Shown: positions 26,203 through 35,306, counted from the stretch's first letter. The stretch: DNA of 64,000 nt from JADHUC01 sp964623055 (GCA_964623055.1 CAZURK010000004.1:62001-126000); one strand, 5' to 3'. The notes: generated by a model from the letters alone, not told the origin. A program made the numbers and translations.

Positions 26203-26242
26203 AAAAGCCCCGGGCGAAAGCATGAGTGCTCCCGCTCGGGGC
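26203..26242 (-). terminator. Terminator hairpin of the acidic protein gene
   Basis: GCCCCG (26207-26212) pairs with CGGGGC (26237-26242) around an inner AGCA/TGCT pair. On the minus strand it is followed by TTTTCG. It sits between convergent genes. Confidence 0.65.
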
Positions 26243-26282
26243 GTTGTCGGAACGGACGATCGATCGGAGTGATACGGTCCCG

Positions 26283-27629
26283 CTATCGCTGGATCGTTTC
26301 GTCCGAGGTTGGTAGTTCGGCGACTTCGGCGTCCGCCAGTTCGGTCAGGTGACGCGAGAGGGCCTGCAGCGCCGTTCCGGCTCGATCCAGGGTGCGAGCC
26401 AAGGACAAAATGGCCTCGCGATCGTTGTCGGATTGCTCTTGTTGCTGGGAAGCGACCGTCAGTTCTTCGAGGTCCGCTTCGATCCAGCATTCCAATTCTG
26501 CGTCGGCGCCCAATTCTCCGTCTTCGGTGTTTTCGACGATTTCGGCCTCTACCGCGTCTTCGTAGTAGTAGTCGTACTCATCCCAGTACTCGTCGCCATA
26601 GTCGAACTCGTCACTCTCTTCGGTAACCTCCTCGACGGGGGTTTCCTCGGCGACTTGTTCGCTATCATCGGCGATCTGTTCCACGTCTTCACCGTATTCG
26701 TACTCGTCCCAGTACTCGTATCCATAGTCGAACTCGTCGCTCTCTTCGGTCACCTCCTCGTCGGCGGTTTCCTCGGCGACCTGCTCCATGCTTTTCGCGT
26801 ACTCCTCTTCATACAGCTCCCCGTATTCGTAACCGTAGTCGAAGTCGTCAACGCTCTCGTCGGTTGACGACTCGGGAGTCTCCTCGACAAGCTCTATCGA
26901 CTCCTCTTCAAAGTGAGAGTCCTCTTCTTCTTCCCAGTAGCTTTCGTCGCAATAGTAGTCGTAGACTTCCTCGGATTCCTCGGTCGCAATAGACTCAGTG
27001 GTCTCTTCGACTTTCTCCTCGGCCGACGATTCACCATATCCGTAGTAGTCGTAGGCGTCTTCGTCGTCATAGTCGTACATCTCTTCGTAGGCGTGCTGCA
27101 TTTCGTCCTGAGCGGCCAACTCCTCCTCGGTCGCCGCGATCGACGCGTCTTCGATCAGGATGGATGCCTCGTCGTCGGCCGGGTCAGCGAACGGGTCTTC
27201 CTGTTCCGCAACCGTCTCGGCTGTATCCTCGATGGGCATCTCCTCCGTTGTGTTTTCATCTGCGAAGTCGTGGTCGTAGTATTCACCCGTCTCGCTGTCG
27301 TACCAATAGTCCACGTCCTCGTTGGCATATTCTTCCGCGTCAACTTCGCTTGTCGATTCTGTTTCGACTCCCGTCTGATCCGACGCGACGTTCTCTTCTG
27401 GTTCGTCGCACTTTGGGGTATTCTGGGGGGGATCACAACCGCGCCCCTCGTAGTAGTATCCGTATTCCTCTTCATAGAGGGGGTCGCGCATCGCGGGACA
27501 GCATCCGTTGTCCTGCGATTCCGTCGCTTGCGGATCGTCGCCCGTATCGCTTCTGACGGCCTTTGTCTGTAGCAGTGAGCCCGAAAGCGCGGCGAGCAGG
27601 ATCGCAAGAGAGAGAACAGAACGTGTCAT
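26283..27629 (-). CDS. Secreted Asp/Glu/Tyr-rich repetitive protein
   Basis: The 448-residue protein has a signal peptide (VLSLAILLAALSGSLLQTKA). It then consists of extremely acidic sequence rich in Tyr and Trp, with many D-Y, E-Y and Y-D-Y clusters. Two near-identical blocks (EVTEESDEFDYGYEYWDEYEY and EVTEESDEFDYGDEYWDEYDY, each about 21 residues) lie at roughly 290-390. The C-terminal 60 residues are different: a predicted helix (REAILSLARTLDRAGTALQA). Cys residues occur only sparsely near the N-terminus. No enzyme domain is visible. It could be an extracellular matrix, metal-binding or biomineral-type protein, but this is a guess. Confidence 0.75.
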   Translation of the reverse strand: MTRSVLSLAILLAALSGSLLQTKAVRSDTGDDPQATESQDNGCCPAMRDPLYEEEYGYYYEGRGCDPPQNTPKCDEPEENVASDQTGVETESTSEVDAEEYANEDVDYWYDSETGEYYDHDFADENTTEEMPIEDTAETVAEQEDPFADPADDEASILIEDASIAATEEELAAQDEMQHAYEEMYDYDDEDAYDYYGYGESSAEEKVEETTESIATEESEEVYDYYCDESYWEEEEDSHFEEESIELVEETPESSTDESVDDFDYGYEYGELYEEEYAKSMEQVAEETADEEVTEESDEFDYGYEYWDEYEYGEDVEQIADDSEQVAEETPVEEVTEESDEFDYGDEYWDEYDYYYEDAVEAEIVENTEDGELGADAELECWIEADLEELTVASQQQEQSDNDREAILSLARTLDRAGTALQALSRHLTELADAEVAELPTSDETIQR

Positions 27630-27985
27630 GGGTTACATCCTCCTGACGTAGTGTGTGGAAAGTGGTGGCCACCTTGCCATTACGGCTAATCTGTGAGGTC
27701 TGCGAAAACGAGACGGACTGCGTGCCTCAGTAGTGCTCGTATCGGAGGCTCCGGAATCAGCCTGTTAGGCAATTAGAAAAACGAAGGAAAGCCGGGTAAA
27801 ATAGGTAGGGTTCTGCGCGGCCAGCGAATCCAGGGAAAGCTTGCTGCAGAATTCAGAAGTAACGTTCGTAGGGGCAAGCAACGGGGCGCGATTTCCGCAG
27901 GCTGCGTGTATTGCAAAAACCGAGCCCGGCTGAGATGCTTAGTAAGCGACCGAGATGCTGAAGTAAGCCCAAGAAGGAGCGCGAT
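27630..27985. other. Intergenic region with a short tandem duplication
   Basis: No gene is apparent. The only structure I see is an imperfect 20-bp tandem repeat at 27932-27971, just before the next gene's ribosome-binding site. Promoters for the two divergent genes must lie here. Confidence 0.55.
27932..27971. repeat. Imperfect 20-bp tandem repeat
   Basis: GAGATGCTTAGTAAGCGACC is followed directly by GAGATGCTGAAGTAAGCCCA. It lies 15-54 nt before the ATG at 27986. Confidence 0.6.
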
Positions 27986-28309
27986 ATGCCTTTGTTCGAG
28001 GTTGAAACGAACGCACACATCATCATCACGTGGGCGAACGACGAGAAGTCGGCCAGCGGTGCCGTCCACGATGCCTATCCGAACGACCAGGTAATTCGTT
28101 TGACGAAACGCCCTCGCGACACGTGGGTCATTTCCAAGGGCGCGTTAGGGCTGGTGGAGGACTTCGATCCGTGCGGTGTGGCGCGGGATTGTCTTTCCAA
28201 AGCAGCAGGCGACAAGGTGCATGCGATTCGACTCTACATGCACGAAACGGGTACGGACCTGGATGACGCGCGCAGAGTAATCGAATCCAATATGGTTGCA
28301 GGCTGGTAG
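27986..28309 (+). CDS. Hypothetical protein with an L7/L12-like C-terminal motif
   Basis: The 107-residue protein has an AAGGAG box 7 nt before the ATG. Its last 30 residues (HAIRLYMHETGTDLDDARR VIES) resemble the helical core of ribosomal protein L7/L12 C-terminal domains. The N-terminal 60 residues are beta-like. It lies 76 bp upstream of ftr on the same strand. I do not know its function. Confidence 0.6.
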   Translation: MPLFEVETNAHIIITWANDEKSASGAVHDAYPNDQVIRLTKRPRDTWVISKGALGLVEDFDPCGVARDCLSKAAGDKVHAIRLYMHETGTDLDDARRVIESNMVAGW

Positions 28310-28385
28310 CCCCGATCCCAGAAAGGTGACTTGAGGATTCGGGGCTACGACCTAACGCGGGGCGGCGTGGTAATACCGAGGTGTG

Positions 28386-29279
28386 ATGTTGCATCTGGGA
28401 GCGAGTTTCATCCAGGACACGTATGCCGAAGCTTTCGGCATGAGGTGCGCGCGCCTGCTGATTACGGCCCACGACGAATACTGGCTGGAAGCGGCTGTGC
28501 GCGAGGTGACGGGATACGGTTCGTCGGTCATTGCCTGCGACGCCGAGGCGGGATTGGAGCGAGCACTGTCTGCCGATGATACCCCCGACGGTCGCCCCGG
28601 CGCATTTGTGCTGGTATTCGGTTTCTCGCGGGAGGCCCTCGCCAAGTGCTTGCCTGCACGAATTGGGCAGTGCGTGATGACTTGCCCGACCACGGCGGTT
28701 TTCGACGGACTGCCGGATGCCGAGTCGCGTGTGCCGTTGGGAAAACACCTTCGGTATTTCGGGGATGGTTTTCAGAAAAGCAAGTTGCTGGATGGAAAAC
28801 GTTACTGGCGGATTCCAGTGATGGACGGCGAGTTTCTGGTCCAGGAGGACTTGGGTATCGGCAAGGGCGTTGGCGGTGGCAACATCATCATTCAGACTCA
28901 GGCACAAACGGCGGGTTTGGCGGCTGCACGGCGCGCCGTCGAGGCGCTGGCTGGCGTGGCTGGCGCGATCGCGCCGTTTCCGGGAGGCGTGGCTCGAAGC
29001 GGCAGCAAAGTGGGTTCACGGTACAAGGGCCTGCCGGCATCGACGGCCGACGCGTTTTGTCCCACATTGCGGGGCCGCGTCGAGTCCAAGTTGCACCCGG
29101 ATGCGAACTGCGCCTACGAGGTAGTGATCGACGGAATCAGCGAGAAGGCCGTTGCCGAGGCCATGACGGCTTCCATCCGGGCAGCGGCCGCCGATGACGT
29201 GATCGCCATCGGGGCGGGCAACTACGGCGGGAAATTGGGTAAGTTCCAATTCCATTTGCACGAATTGTTGAAGTCGTGA
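28386..29279 (+). CDS. ftr: Formylmethanofuran:tetrahydromethanopterin formyltransferase
   Basis: The 297-residue protein matches Ftr/FhcD: IQDTYAEAFGMRCARLLITA near the N-terminus, PIARIGQCVMTCPTT-like (LPARIGQCVMTCPTTAVFD), IPVMDGEFLVQE, KGVGGGNIIIQTQ and a C-terminal GNYGGKLGKFQFHLHEL. It transfers a formyl group between methanofuran and H4MPT, part of the H4MPT-linked formaldehyde oxidation pathway known in planctomycetes. I start at the ATG 28386 (GAGG upstream); a GTG at 28383 is possible. The next gene starts within its stop codon (TGATG). Confidence 0.92.
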   Translation: MLHLGASFIQDTYAEAFGMRCARLLITAHDEYWLEAAVREVTGYGSSVIACDAEAGLERALSADDTPDGRPGAFVLVFGFSREALAKCLPARIGQCVMTCPTTAVFDGLPDAESRVPLGKHLRYFGDGFQKSKLLDGKRYWRIPVMDGEFLVQEDLGIGKGVGGGNIIIQTQAQTAGLAAARRAVEALAGVAGAIAPFPGGVARSGSKVGSRYKGLPASTADAFCPTLRGRVESKLHPDANCAYEVVIDGISEKAVAEAMTASIRAAAADDVIAIGAGNYGGKLGKFQFHLHELLKS

Positions 29280-30748
29280 TGATCGAGGAACCGTTCGGCA
29301 CCACTGCGAATCTGCCGCGGGGTTGGCAGGTCAAACTCACGCGTTTCTTCGCCAGCGTGTGGACGGAACTGTCCGTCGGTGTTCTGGTCGTCATTTCCGT
29401 GGTGTTGACGCTTCTGGAGTTCACCTGGGCCGAGTCGACCGGTAGCCAGCAGGACATAGCGGCGCCCCCTGCTCTGATACTAGCGAATGAGATCATCACC
29501 GTTGTCTTCGTTATTGAACTGACCTTGCGCTACCTGGCAGCTTCGTCGAAACGGCGTTTTTTTCGAGGGTATTGGCTGGACATCATCGCTGTGTTGCCGC
29601 TGTTTCGCGTGTTTCGAGGCATACGGGCAGTTCGTCTTCTGCGACTGGTCCGGGTGTTGCGCATGTTCGGCGCCGTCTCGCGTTTGGCAAGCCATTTTCC
29701 TTACATCCTGCGGCGCGGAGCGATGGAATACATCGTCGTGTGTTGCCTACTGGCGCTGACGATCATCTTCGCTTCGGGTGCCATGGTGTTGTTCGAGGGA
29801 CGCCGTGGCGGCGTAACAGCCGGTGAAGGCGAGAAATTCGATCTGGAGGATTCCGTCTGGTTCAGCGTCTATTCGCTGTTTGCCGGAGAGCCGATACCGG
29901 GGCCGCCGCGCACGATCGGCGGAAAAATCGTCGCCGTATTCGTGATGTTCATGAGTTTGACGATTTTCGCCATGTTGACCGGTACGGTCTCCGCTTTCAT
30001 GGTCGAGCGACTACAGTCGGAGGGGGTGAAGGTGAATTGGAACGAACTGAGGAACCACGTGGTCATCTGTGGCTGGAACAGCAAGGCGGAAATCATCGTA
30101 AAGGAATTCCGCGCTTCGGCAGTGGGAGACAAGACGCCAATCGTGGTGATTGCGCAATATGACCACGATCCACCCGCGTTGCCGCAGGAAATCGAATCCA
30201 ACGTCTTGTTCTACAACGACGATTTCACCCGGGTGCCGGCGTTAGAGCACGTGGGCATTCACCACGCATCCCGGTGCATTATCATGGCGGATACGTCGGG
30301 GGGACGGACCGAGCAGGACGCAGACGCGCGCACAGTTCTGGCCGCACTGACGGTCGAGAAGCTCAATCCCGCGGTCTACACATGCGCCGAACTGCTGAAT
30401 CGGTCCTACGGTTCTCACTTGACTATGGGCCAAGTGAACGACTACGTGGTCAGTGGTGAATACGGTGCCTACCTGTTGGCCCAAGCGGCCATGAACCGCG
30501 GATTGATGGACGTCTTCACCGAGTTGTTGACCTATCAAAAGGGAAGCCAATTCTACCGTATCCCCCTTCCCGAGCGCTGGGTCGGCGCGTCGTATCTGGA
30601 TGTGTTTCTCGAACTGAAAAGGAACGAAGACGCTGTGCTCGTATCGGTACACACTGCCGATGACCAGATGCTGGTGAATCCGACTGACTACGAATTCTGC
30701 GCGGGCGACGAGATTGTGGTGATCGCCGCCGACGAGATCTCCCTCTGA
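29279..30748 (+). CDS. Voltage-sensor ion channel with a cytoplasmic RCK/TrkA-N domain, atypical filter
   Basis: The 489-residue protein has a voltage-sensor-like region with an S4 helix carrying regular Arg (RAVRLLRLVRVLRMFGAVSRL, about 116-136), a pore region and a Rossmann-type RCK domain beginning HVVICGWNSKAEIIVKEF (260-277). Where K+ channels have TVGYG, this one reads SVYSLFAGEPIPGPP (196-210), so potassium selectivity cannot be assumed. The last inner helix is AVFVMFMSLTIFAML. It overlaps ftr by 1 bp. A GTG at 29276 is an alternative start. Confidence 0.85.
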   Translation: MIEEPFGTTANLPRGWQVKLTRFFASVWTELSVGVLVVISVVLTLLEFTWAESTGSQQDIAAPPALILANEIITVVFVIELTLRYLAASSKRRFFRGYWLDIIAVLPLFRVFRGIRAVRLLRLVRVLRMFGAVSRLASHFPYILRRGAMEYIVVCCLLALTIIFASGAMVLFEGRRGGVTAGEGEKFDLEDSVWFSVYSLFAGEPIPGPPRTIGGKIVAVFVMFMSLTIFAMLTGTVSAFMVERLQSEGVKVNWNELRNHVVICGWNSKAEIIVKEFRASAVGDKTPIVVIAQYDHDPPALPQEIESNVLFYNDDFTRVPALEHVGIHHASRCIIMADTSGGRTEQDADARTVLAALTVEKLNPAVYTCAELLNRSYGSHLTMGQVNDYVVSGEYGAYLLAQAAMNRGLMDVFTELLTYQKGSQFYRIPLPERWVGASYLDVFLELKRNEDAVLVSVHTADDQMLVNPTDYEFCAGDEIVVIAADEISL

Positions 30749-30793
30749 AAAATAGGTCCCGGCGTGCCTGCGCAAATGAAACCGGGAGACGCT

Positions 30794-31834
30794 ATGACTG
30801 ACAAACCGAAACAAGACGGAGCCTGCGGGGCTTTGGGACGGCGAGAGTTGCTGGCGTATACGGCGGCGTTCGGCGCGGCCTTCTTGAGCCGGCAGGGTCT
30901 GGCGGCAGACGAGACGGTCGCGGAAGAAACGCAAGAGAACAGACTGAAGCCGCCGCCGACTCGTCGCTGCGACATGAAGAAATCGATCAATCTGTGGGCG
31001 CTTCCCTATCCCGACAAGATGTCGCTGAAGGAGTGCTTCGAATTGTGCAAGGAGGCGGGATTCGACGGCGTCGAGGTCAACTTTGCGCTGGAGGGCGAAT
31101 TCTCGGCCGAATCCTCCTCGGCGGAGATTCAGGCCATCGGCAAACTGGCGCGCGATGTGGGAATCGCGATCAGCGGCGTATGCTCGTTCCTGTACTGGCC
31201 TTATAGCCTGACGCACAACGATCCGGATCGACGAAATCGGGGGATGGCACTTGCACAGCAGATGATCCAGGCCGCGCGCCTGCTGGGAACCGAAAACTTG
31301 CTGGTCGTGCCCGGCGCCGTCTACGCCGGGTGGATCGACGACTTTGACCCTGTGCCAAACGACGTCTGCGACCGGCGTGCCCGTGAGGCCGTCCGGCAAC
31401 TGTTGCCGGAGGCGAAGAAGGCGGGCGTTTACCTGAACATCGAGAACATTTTCGTCAGCGGCTATTTGTACAGCCCGCAAGAGATGGTCGAGTTCGTTGA
31501 CAGTTTCGACAGCCCGCAGGTGCAGATCCACTTCGATACGGGTAACATCATGCAGTACCAGTTCCCCGAACACTGGGTTCCGATCCTTGGCAAGCGGATC
31601 AGGAATATCCACTTCAAGGAGTGGGACAAACGCACGCAGGAGTTCAACCTGAACACGTTCCGCACGCTTCTGGACGGCACGACGAACTGGCCAGCCGTGA
31701 TCGAAGCCTTGGACAAGGTGGGGTATCGCGGGTACCTGACGTTCGAGTATTTCCACCCTTTCGAGCACTTCCCCGAAGCGCTTGTGTACCAGACCTCCGA
31801 CGCGCTGGATCGGATGCTGGGTAGGAAGGCGTAA
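30794..31834 (+). CDS. Secreted TIM-barrel sugar isomerase/epimerase family protein
   Basis: The 346-residue protein has a twin-arginine-like leader (GRRELLAYTAAFGAAFL, about 15-31) and an AP-endonuclease-2-type TIM barrel. Landmarks are EAGFDGVEVNF, LLVVPGAVYAGW, YLNIENIF (metal-binding Glu), VQIHFDTGNIMQ (metal-binding His/Asp), IRNIHFKEWDKR and YLTFEYFH. The fold houses xylose-isomerase-like and hydroxypyruvate-isomerase-like enzymes. GGGAG lies 6 nt before the ATG at 30794. The substrate is unknown. Confidence 0.82.
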   Translation: MTDKPKQDGACGALGRRELLAYTAAFGAAFLSRQGLAADETVAEETQENRLKPPPTRRCDMKKSINLWALPYPDKMSLKECFELCKEAGFDGVEVNFALEGEFSAESSSAEIQAIGKLARDVGIAISGVCSFLYWPYSLTHNDPDRRNRGMALAQQMIQAARLLGTENLLVVPGAVYAGWIDDFDPVPNDVCDRRAREAVRQLLPEAKKAGVYLNIENIFVSGYLYSPQEMVEFVDSFDSPQVQIHFDTGNIMQYQFPEHWVPILGKRIRNIHFKEWDKRTQEFNLNTFRTLLDGTTNWPAVIEALDKVGYRGYLTFEYFHPFEHFPEALVYQTSDALDRMLGRKA

Positions 31835-31843
31835 CGCGGCCAA

Positions 31844-31875
31844 GAAAAAGACGCGGACGCCGCGACGCCCGCGTC
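31844..31875 (-). terminator. Rho-independent terminator of the cytochrome-like gene
   Basis: GACGCGG (31850-31856) pairs with CCGCGTC (31869-31875). On the minus strand the stem is followed by TTTTTC. It lies 36 nt past the stop of the convergent gene at 31911. Confidence 0.75.
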
Positions 31876-31910
31876 TCCATTCTTCCAGAAATCTAATATC
31901 GGCCGACCCG

Positions 31911-32282
31911 CTATTCCTCCTTCTTCTTTGCGCCAGGCAGCTTCCCATCCTTCAGCAGGTCGCCAAAGGTCTTGCCCTCGACGGAACTCTTCGAGGCTTC
32001 CGTCTTCTTCAAAGCCGCCTCGATCTTGGCTTTGTCTTTTTCCTTCTTTACGGCTAGTATCTTGCCCAGCGTTTGGCCGTAGTCATTGCGTTCTTTCTTG
32101 GCCTTGCTTGGATGACAGATCGCGCACTTGGCAGTCTTGGCCTCTTTCACCTTATCGTATTTCACGATGAAGGCCTTGCAGTACTCCATGCGCGCTTGTG
32201 CCGTTTCGGCGGTAATCCACATTGTCCCCAAGAGAAAACAGGCAGCTACCGACCACATACCAACCTTCGCAGCCATTTTCAT
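31911..32282 (-). CDS. Small secreted mono-heme cytochrome-c-like protein
   Basis: The 123-residue protein has a signal peptide (MAAKVGMWSVAACFLLGTMW, cleaved near AQA) and one CxxCH heme motif (KCAICHPSKAKKER). A Lys/Glu-rich C-terminal helix region ending in KKKEE follows. The start at 32282 has GGGAGG about 8 nt upstream. It should be a periplasmic c-type cytochrome if the heme is attached; the family is not otherwise recognisable, and the Lys-rich tail is unusual for a plain electron carrier. Confidence 0.72.
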   Translation of the reverse strand: MKMAAKVGMWSVAACFLLGTMWITAETAQARMEYCKAFIVKYDKVKEAKTAKCAICHPSKAKKERNDYGQTLGKILAVKKEKDKAKIEAALKKTEASKSSVEGKTFGDLLKDGKLPGAKKKEE

Positions 32283-32564
32283 GAACAGGCCTCCCAACGT
32301 TGAATCTTCGAAGCTGACAATGGCCCCGACTCAACCCTCGTGTCTGGGGCAGAAATCGAATACATAACACACCGTTTGTGCGTCAGCAGGCCATTAGAAC
32401 GGCATGCAACGTCGCAGTCAACCTTTCGATCCAATCACGTGCGGGATATCCGATTCTTTACGGGCACCTGGGGACGCGGTATACTCAACAGGCTTAGCGT
32501 TTCTTTTTTCGATCCACCCGTTTGCTGGGAGCAGTTTCGACGCCGAGACTGATTTGTCGCACAC

Positions 32565-33683
32565 ATGAACGATTCGTCATCCAGGGACCATTGGAGAGAA
32601 TTGGCCGATCAGATCGGGGCGGAAGTCCCGGACGAGCCAATCGAACCGGAACCGCGGACTGAACTCGAGCCCCCACCCGAGGAGCTGGAGGTCGTTGACA
32701 CCGTCGCCGAGGAGCCGGCGGACACTGCACCCCCAGAAGTGCCGTGCGAGGAACCCGACCCCGCTCCGGCGTCGGAAGCATCAGCGTCGGAAGCGCCGGC
32801 GGCCACAAACCATTGGTGGAATTTGGCGGGCGAACTGGGAATCGAACTGCCAGAGCCTGAACCAGACCCCGAATCGGAGCCGGACCCCGAACCGGAGCCG
32901 CAACCAGAGCCAGTGCAGGAGCAGGAAACGGAGTCGGGTCAGGAACAGACTACTGAGCCTGAGCCGGACCAAGAGGCGGATGACGCAGAACAGCCCGCGC
33001 CGAAAATCCAAATCGACTTTGGTCAGTCCGATGCCTGGGGCGTCGATGCTTTGGAGTTGCCGGGCATTGAATCGCAAACCCCTACCCAAGAGGATCATTC
33101 GCAGCGTCAGAAGCCGCCCGAGAAGGACCGTGACATGCCGCTGTTCGAGGATCCTGGCCTGTCCCTGGAGGTCCCCGGAGTGCTGGACGCGGTTTTCGAG
33201 GAAGCGGAAGCAGAAACGGCTGAAGACGACTCGGACGAGCCGATCGCGCCGCCAGAGGCTGAAGATGAGGAACCGCCGATTGACGAAGATGCCTCGGAGG
33301 CTCCATCTGCCGCCGGTACAGAGCAGGATGGGGAGGTCGAGGCTGAAGCCGAGCAAGACTCGGATGAAAAGCGTACCAAGCGACGAAAGCGCCGGCGACG
33401 GCGACGGCCATCGCGCAAGGACCGGGGTGAAACCGCGGAGGAATCCGGAGCCGAAGCCAGGACACCCACCGCTGAAGAGGGGCCAGCAGAAAACCACCAG
33501 GGTCCACGAGAGGATTCGTCCAACGATGAAGACAAGGCCGAGGCGGCGAAGCTCAAGCATCGCAAGATCCCAACATGGGAGGAGGCGATCGGCATCGTGA
33601 TCTCGGCCAACAAAGAGACCCGATCCAAGTCCTCGGGCGGCGGGTCTCGGGGAAAACGACGCGGTCGCAAGAAGCCACAATGA
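32565..33683 (+). CDS. Long disordered acidic protein with Arg-rich C-terminus
   Basis: The 372-residue protein is dominated by Glu, Pro, Asp and Ala (for example PEPEPDPESEPDPEPEPQPE), with no membrane or signal sequence. A short motif is repeated: DHWRELADQIGAE at about 8-20 and NHWWNLAGELGIEL at about 83-96. The C-terminal 100 residues carry a Lys/Arg run (KRRKRRRRRRPSRKDRGE) and end SKSSGGGSRGKRRGRKKPQ. The mix suggests an RNA- or DNA-binding scaffold, but no domain is recognised. The neighbouring CPBP gene starts 10 bp after the stop. Confidence 0.7.
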   Translation: MNDSSSRDHWRELADQIGAEVPDEPIEPEPRTELEPPPEELEVVDTVAEEPADTAPPEVPCEEPDPAPASEASASEAPAATNHWWNLAGELGIELPEPEPDPESEPDPEPEPQPEPVQEQETESGQEQTTEPEPDQEADDAEQPAPKIQIDFGQSDAWGVDALELPGIESQTPTQEDHSQRQKPPEKDRDMPLFEDPGLSLEVPGVLDAVFEEAEAETAEDDSDEPIAPPEAEDEEPPIDEDASEAPSAAGTEQDGEVEAEAEQDSDEKRTKRRKRRRRRRPSRKDRGETAEESGAEARTPTAEEGPAENHQGPREDSSNDEDKAEAAKLKHRKIPTWEEAIGIVISANKETRSKSSGGGSRGKRRGRKKPQ

Positions 33684-33692
33684 TCGAACACC

Positions 33693-34415
33693 ATGACTGA
33701 GCGTCGTCCAACTCACTGGGGCGTGCTGGTCTTCGCGATGGTCTTTCCGACGGTCGTGACGTGGATCTACTTCGTGCTCCTGGTCGGCTACCCTTCGTGG
33801 TTGCAGCAGACAACCGCCGCGATCGGCAAGGGTATCCAGTTCGCGCTTCCCGTCGTCTGGGTATTCGTAGTGCTACGCGAGAAGCTCGTTTGGAGGCGAC
33901 CCGACCGCGGTGGCGCAGTGGCGGGAGTCGTCTTCGGAGCGTTTGTGTTGGCCGCCATTTTCTTGCTCTATCATTTGGCCCTCAAGCCGAACGGCGTATT
34001 CGATGGGCCGGCTGGTCCGATTCAAGACAAAGTGCGGGGATTGGGGCTCGATACGATCTGGAAATACGCGGCGCTGGGAGTGTTTTACGCGCTATGCCAT
34101 TCGGCGCTCGAGGAGTATTACTGGCGCTGGTTCGTGTTTAAGCGATTGAGGGAGCGTGTGTCGAGTTGGACGGCTATCGTGGTTTCCAGTCTTGCGTTCA
34201 TGGCCCATCACGTCATTCTGATGGCGACGTTCTTCGGCTGGGTCTCGCCTTGGACATATCTATTCTCGTTGGCCGTGGCCGTGGGAGGCGTCTTCTGGGC
34301 ATGGTTGTACGAGCGAAGCGGATCGCTGTTTGGTCCGTGGCTGAGCCACCTGCTGGTCGACGCCGCCATCTTCACTGTGGGCTATGACCTGGCGAGAGAC
34401 GTATTTACGAACTAA
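33693..34415 (+). CDS. CPBP-family intramembrane metalloprotease
   Basis: The 240-residue protein has about six membrane segments and the CPBP (Abi/CAAX) motifs: HSALEEYYWRWFVF (about 131-144, EExxxR), FMAHHVILM (about 169-177) and WLSHLLVD (about 219-226). Such proteins cleave within the membrane or process prenylated/peptide substrates. It lies between the disordered acidic protein and the sirtuin on the same strand with short gaps. Confidence 0.85.
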   Translation: MTERRPTHWGVLVFAMVFPTVVTWIYFVLLVGYPSWLQQTTAAIGKGIQFALPVVWVFVVLREKLVWRRPDRGGAVAGVVFGAFVLAAIFLLYHLALKPNGVFDGPAGPIQDKVRGLGLDTIWKYAALGVFYALCHSALEEYYWRWFVFKRLRERVSSWTAIVVSSLAFMAHHVILMATFFGWVSPWTYLFSLAVAVGGVFWAWLYERSGSLFGPWLSHLLVDAAIFTVGYDLARDVFTN

Positions 34416-34463
34416 GTGTGGATGTGTGAGAATCGGGAGGGCGAAGCTCCTGCTGAGCCGGAT

Positions 34464-35258
34464 ATGGACGAAATCGACAAACACACTCGCGAAATCGATC
34501 GCGTCGTTGACCGCCTGGAAGACTGTGACAGCTTGCTGCTGATCACCGGCGCTGGCATCTCGGCGGATTCAGGGCTGCCAACTTATCGAGGCATCGGCGG
34601 ATTGTATAACGTGAACACCACGGAAGAGGGTATGCCGATCGAAGATCTTCTGTCGGGCAGTACGATGCGCGCAGCGCCGGAACTCACATGGAAGTATCTG
34701 GCACAAGTCGCCAATGCATGTCACGGGGCGACCTACAACCGTGCCCACGAGGTTGCGGCGGAAATGGAAAGGCATTTCGACAGGGTATGGGTCCTGACGC
34801 AAAACGTCGATGGTTTTCACCGAGCGGCCGGCTCGCGGAACGTCGTCGATATACACGGCGATTTGCATGAATTCATGTGCACGGCCTGCGACTTTCGGGA
34901 GACCGTGACCGACTACAGCGAAATCCAGATTCCACCGATGTGCCCGCGCTGCAATTCGATCGTGCGGCCCGATGTGGTGCTGTTTGGCGAGATGCTGCCC
35001 ATGGTGAAAGTCGAATTGTTGTATGGTGAGATCGAGGAAGGATTCGATCTCGTGTTCACGATCGGCACGACCAGCGTGTTCCCCTACATCGCCGAGCCGG
35101 TCGCGTTGGCAAAACGAATGGGCAGGCCCACCGTCGAAATCAACCCGGGAACGAGCGAGGTGTCTCACTTGGTGGACATCAAACTGCCCCTGCGTGCGGC
35201 CCCGGCCATGGATGCGATCTGGGACCGTTATCAGCAGCGGCAGTCGAGGCGGAGCTAG
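34464..35258 (+). CDS. Sir2-family NAD-dependent protein deacylase
   Basis: The 264-residue sirtuin has LLITGAGISADSGLPTYRG (NAD-binding), VLTQNVDGFHRAAGS, the catalytic His in VDIHGDLHEF, a four-cysteine zinc ribbon (CTAC...CPRC), and GTTSVFPYIAEPV plus EINPGTSEV. I start at 34464; the upstream stretch 34416-34463 reads through REGEAPAEPD, a sequence produced by a short dispersed repeat in planctomycetes, so the true N-terminus may be either. No clear ribosome-binding site is seen. Confidence 0.9.
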   Translation: MDEIDKHTREIDRVVDRLEDCDSLLLITGAGISADSGLPTYRGIGGLYNVNTTEEGMPIEDLLSGSTMRAAPELTWKYLAQVANACHGATYNRAHEVAAEMERHFDRVWVLTQNVDGFHRAAGSRNVVDIHGDLHEFMCTACDFRETVTDYSEIQIPPMCPRCNSIVRPDVVLFGEMLPMVKVELLYGEIEEGFDLVFTIGTTSVFPYIAEPVALAKRMGRPTVEINPGTSEVSHLVDIKLPLRAAPAMDAIWDRYQQRQSRRS

Positions 35259-35306
35259 ATCGGTATTCCCGCACGGCAATCCTACAGTCGAGGAGGCTCG
35301 CGGCAC

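Noticed and set aside
34416..34463. An N-terminal extension of the sirtuin reading REGEAPAEPD
   Set aside because: That sequence is produced by a short dispersed repeat, and the sirtuin domain is complete from 34464.
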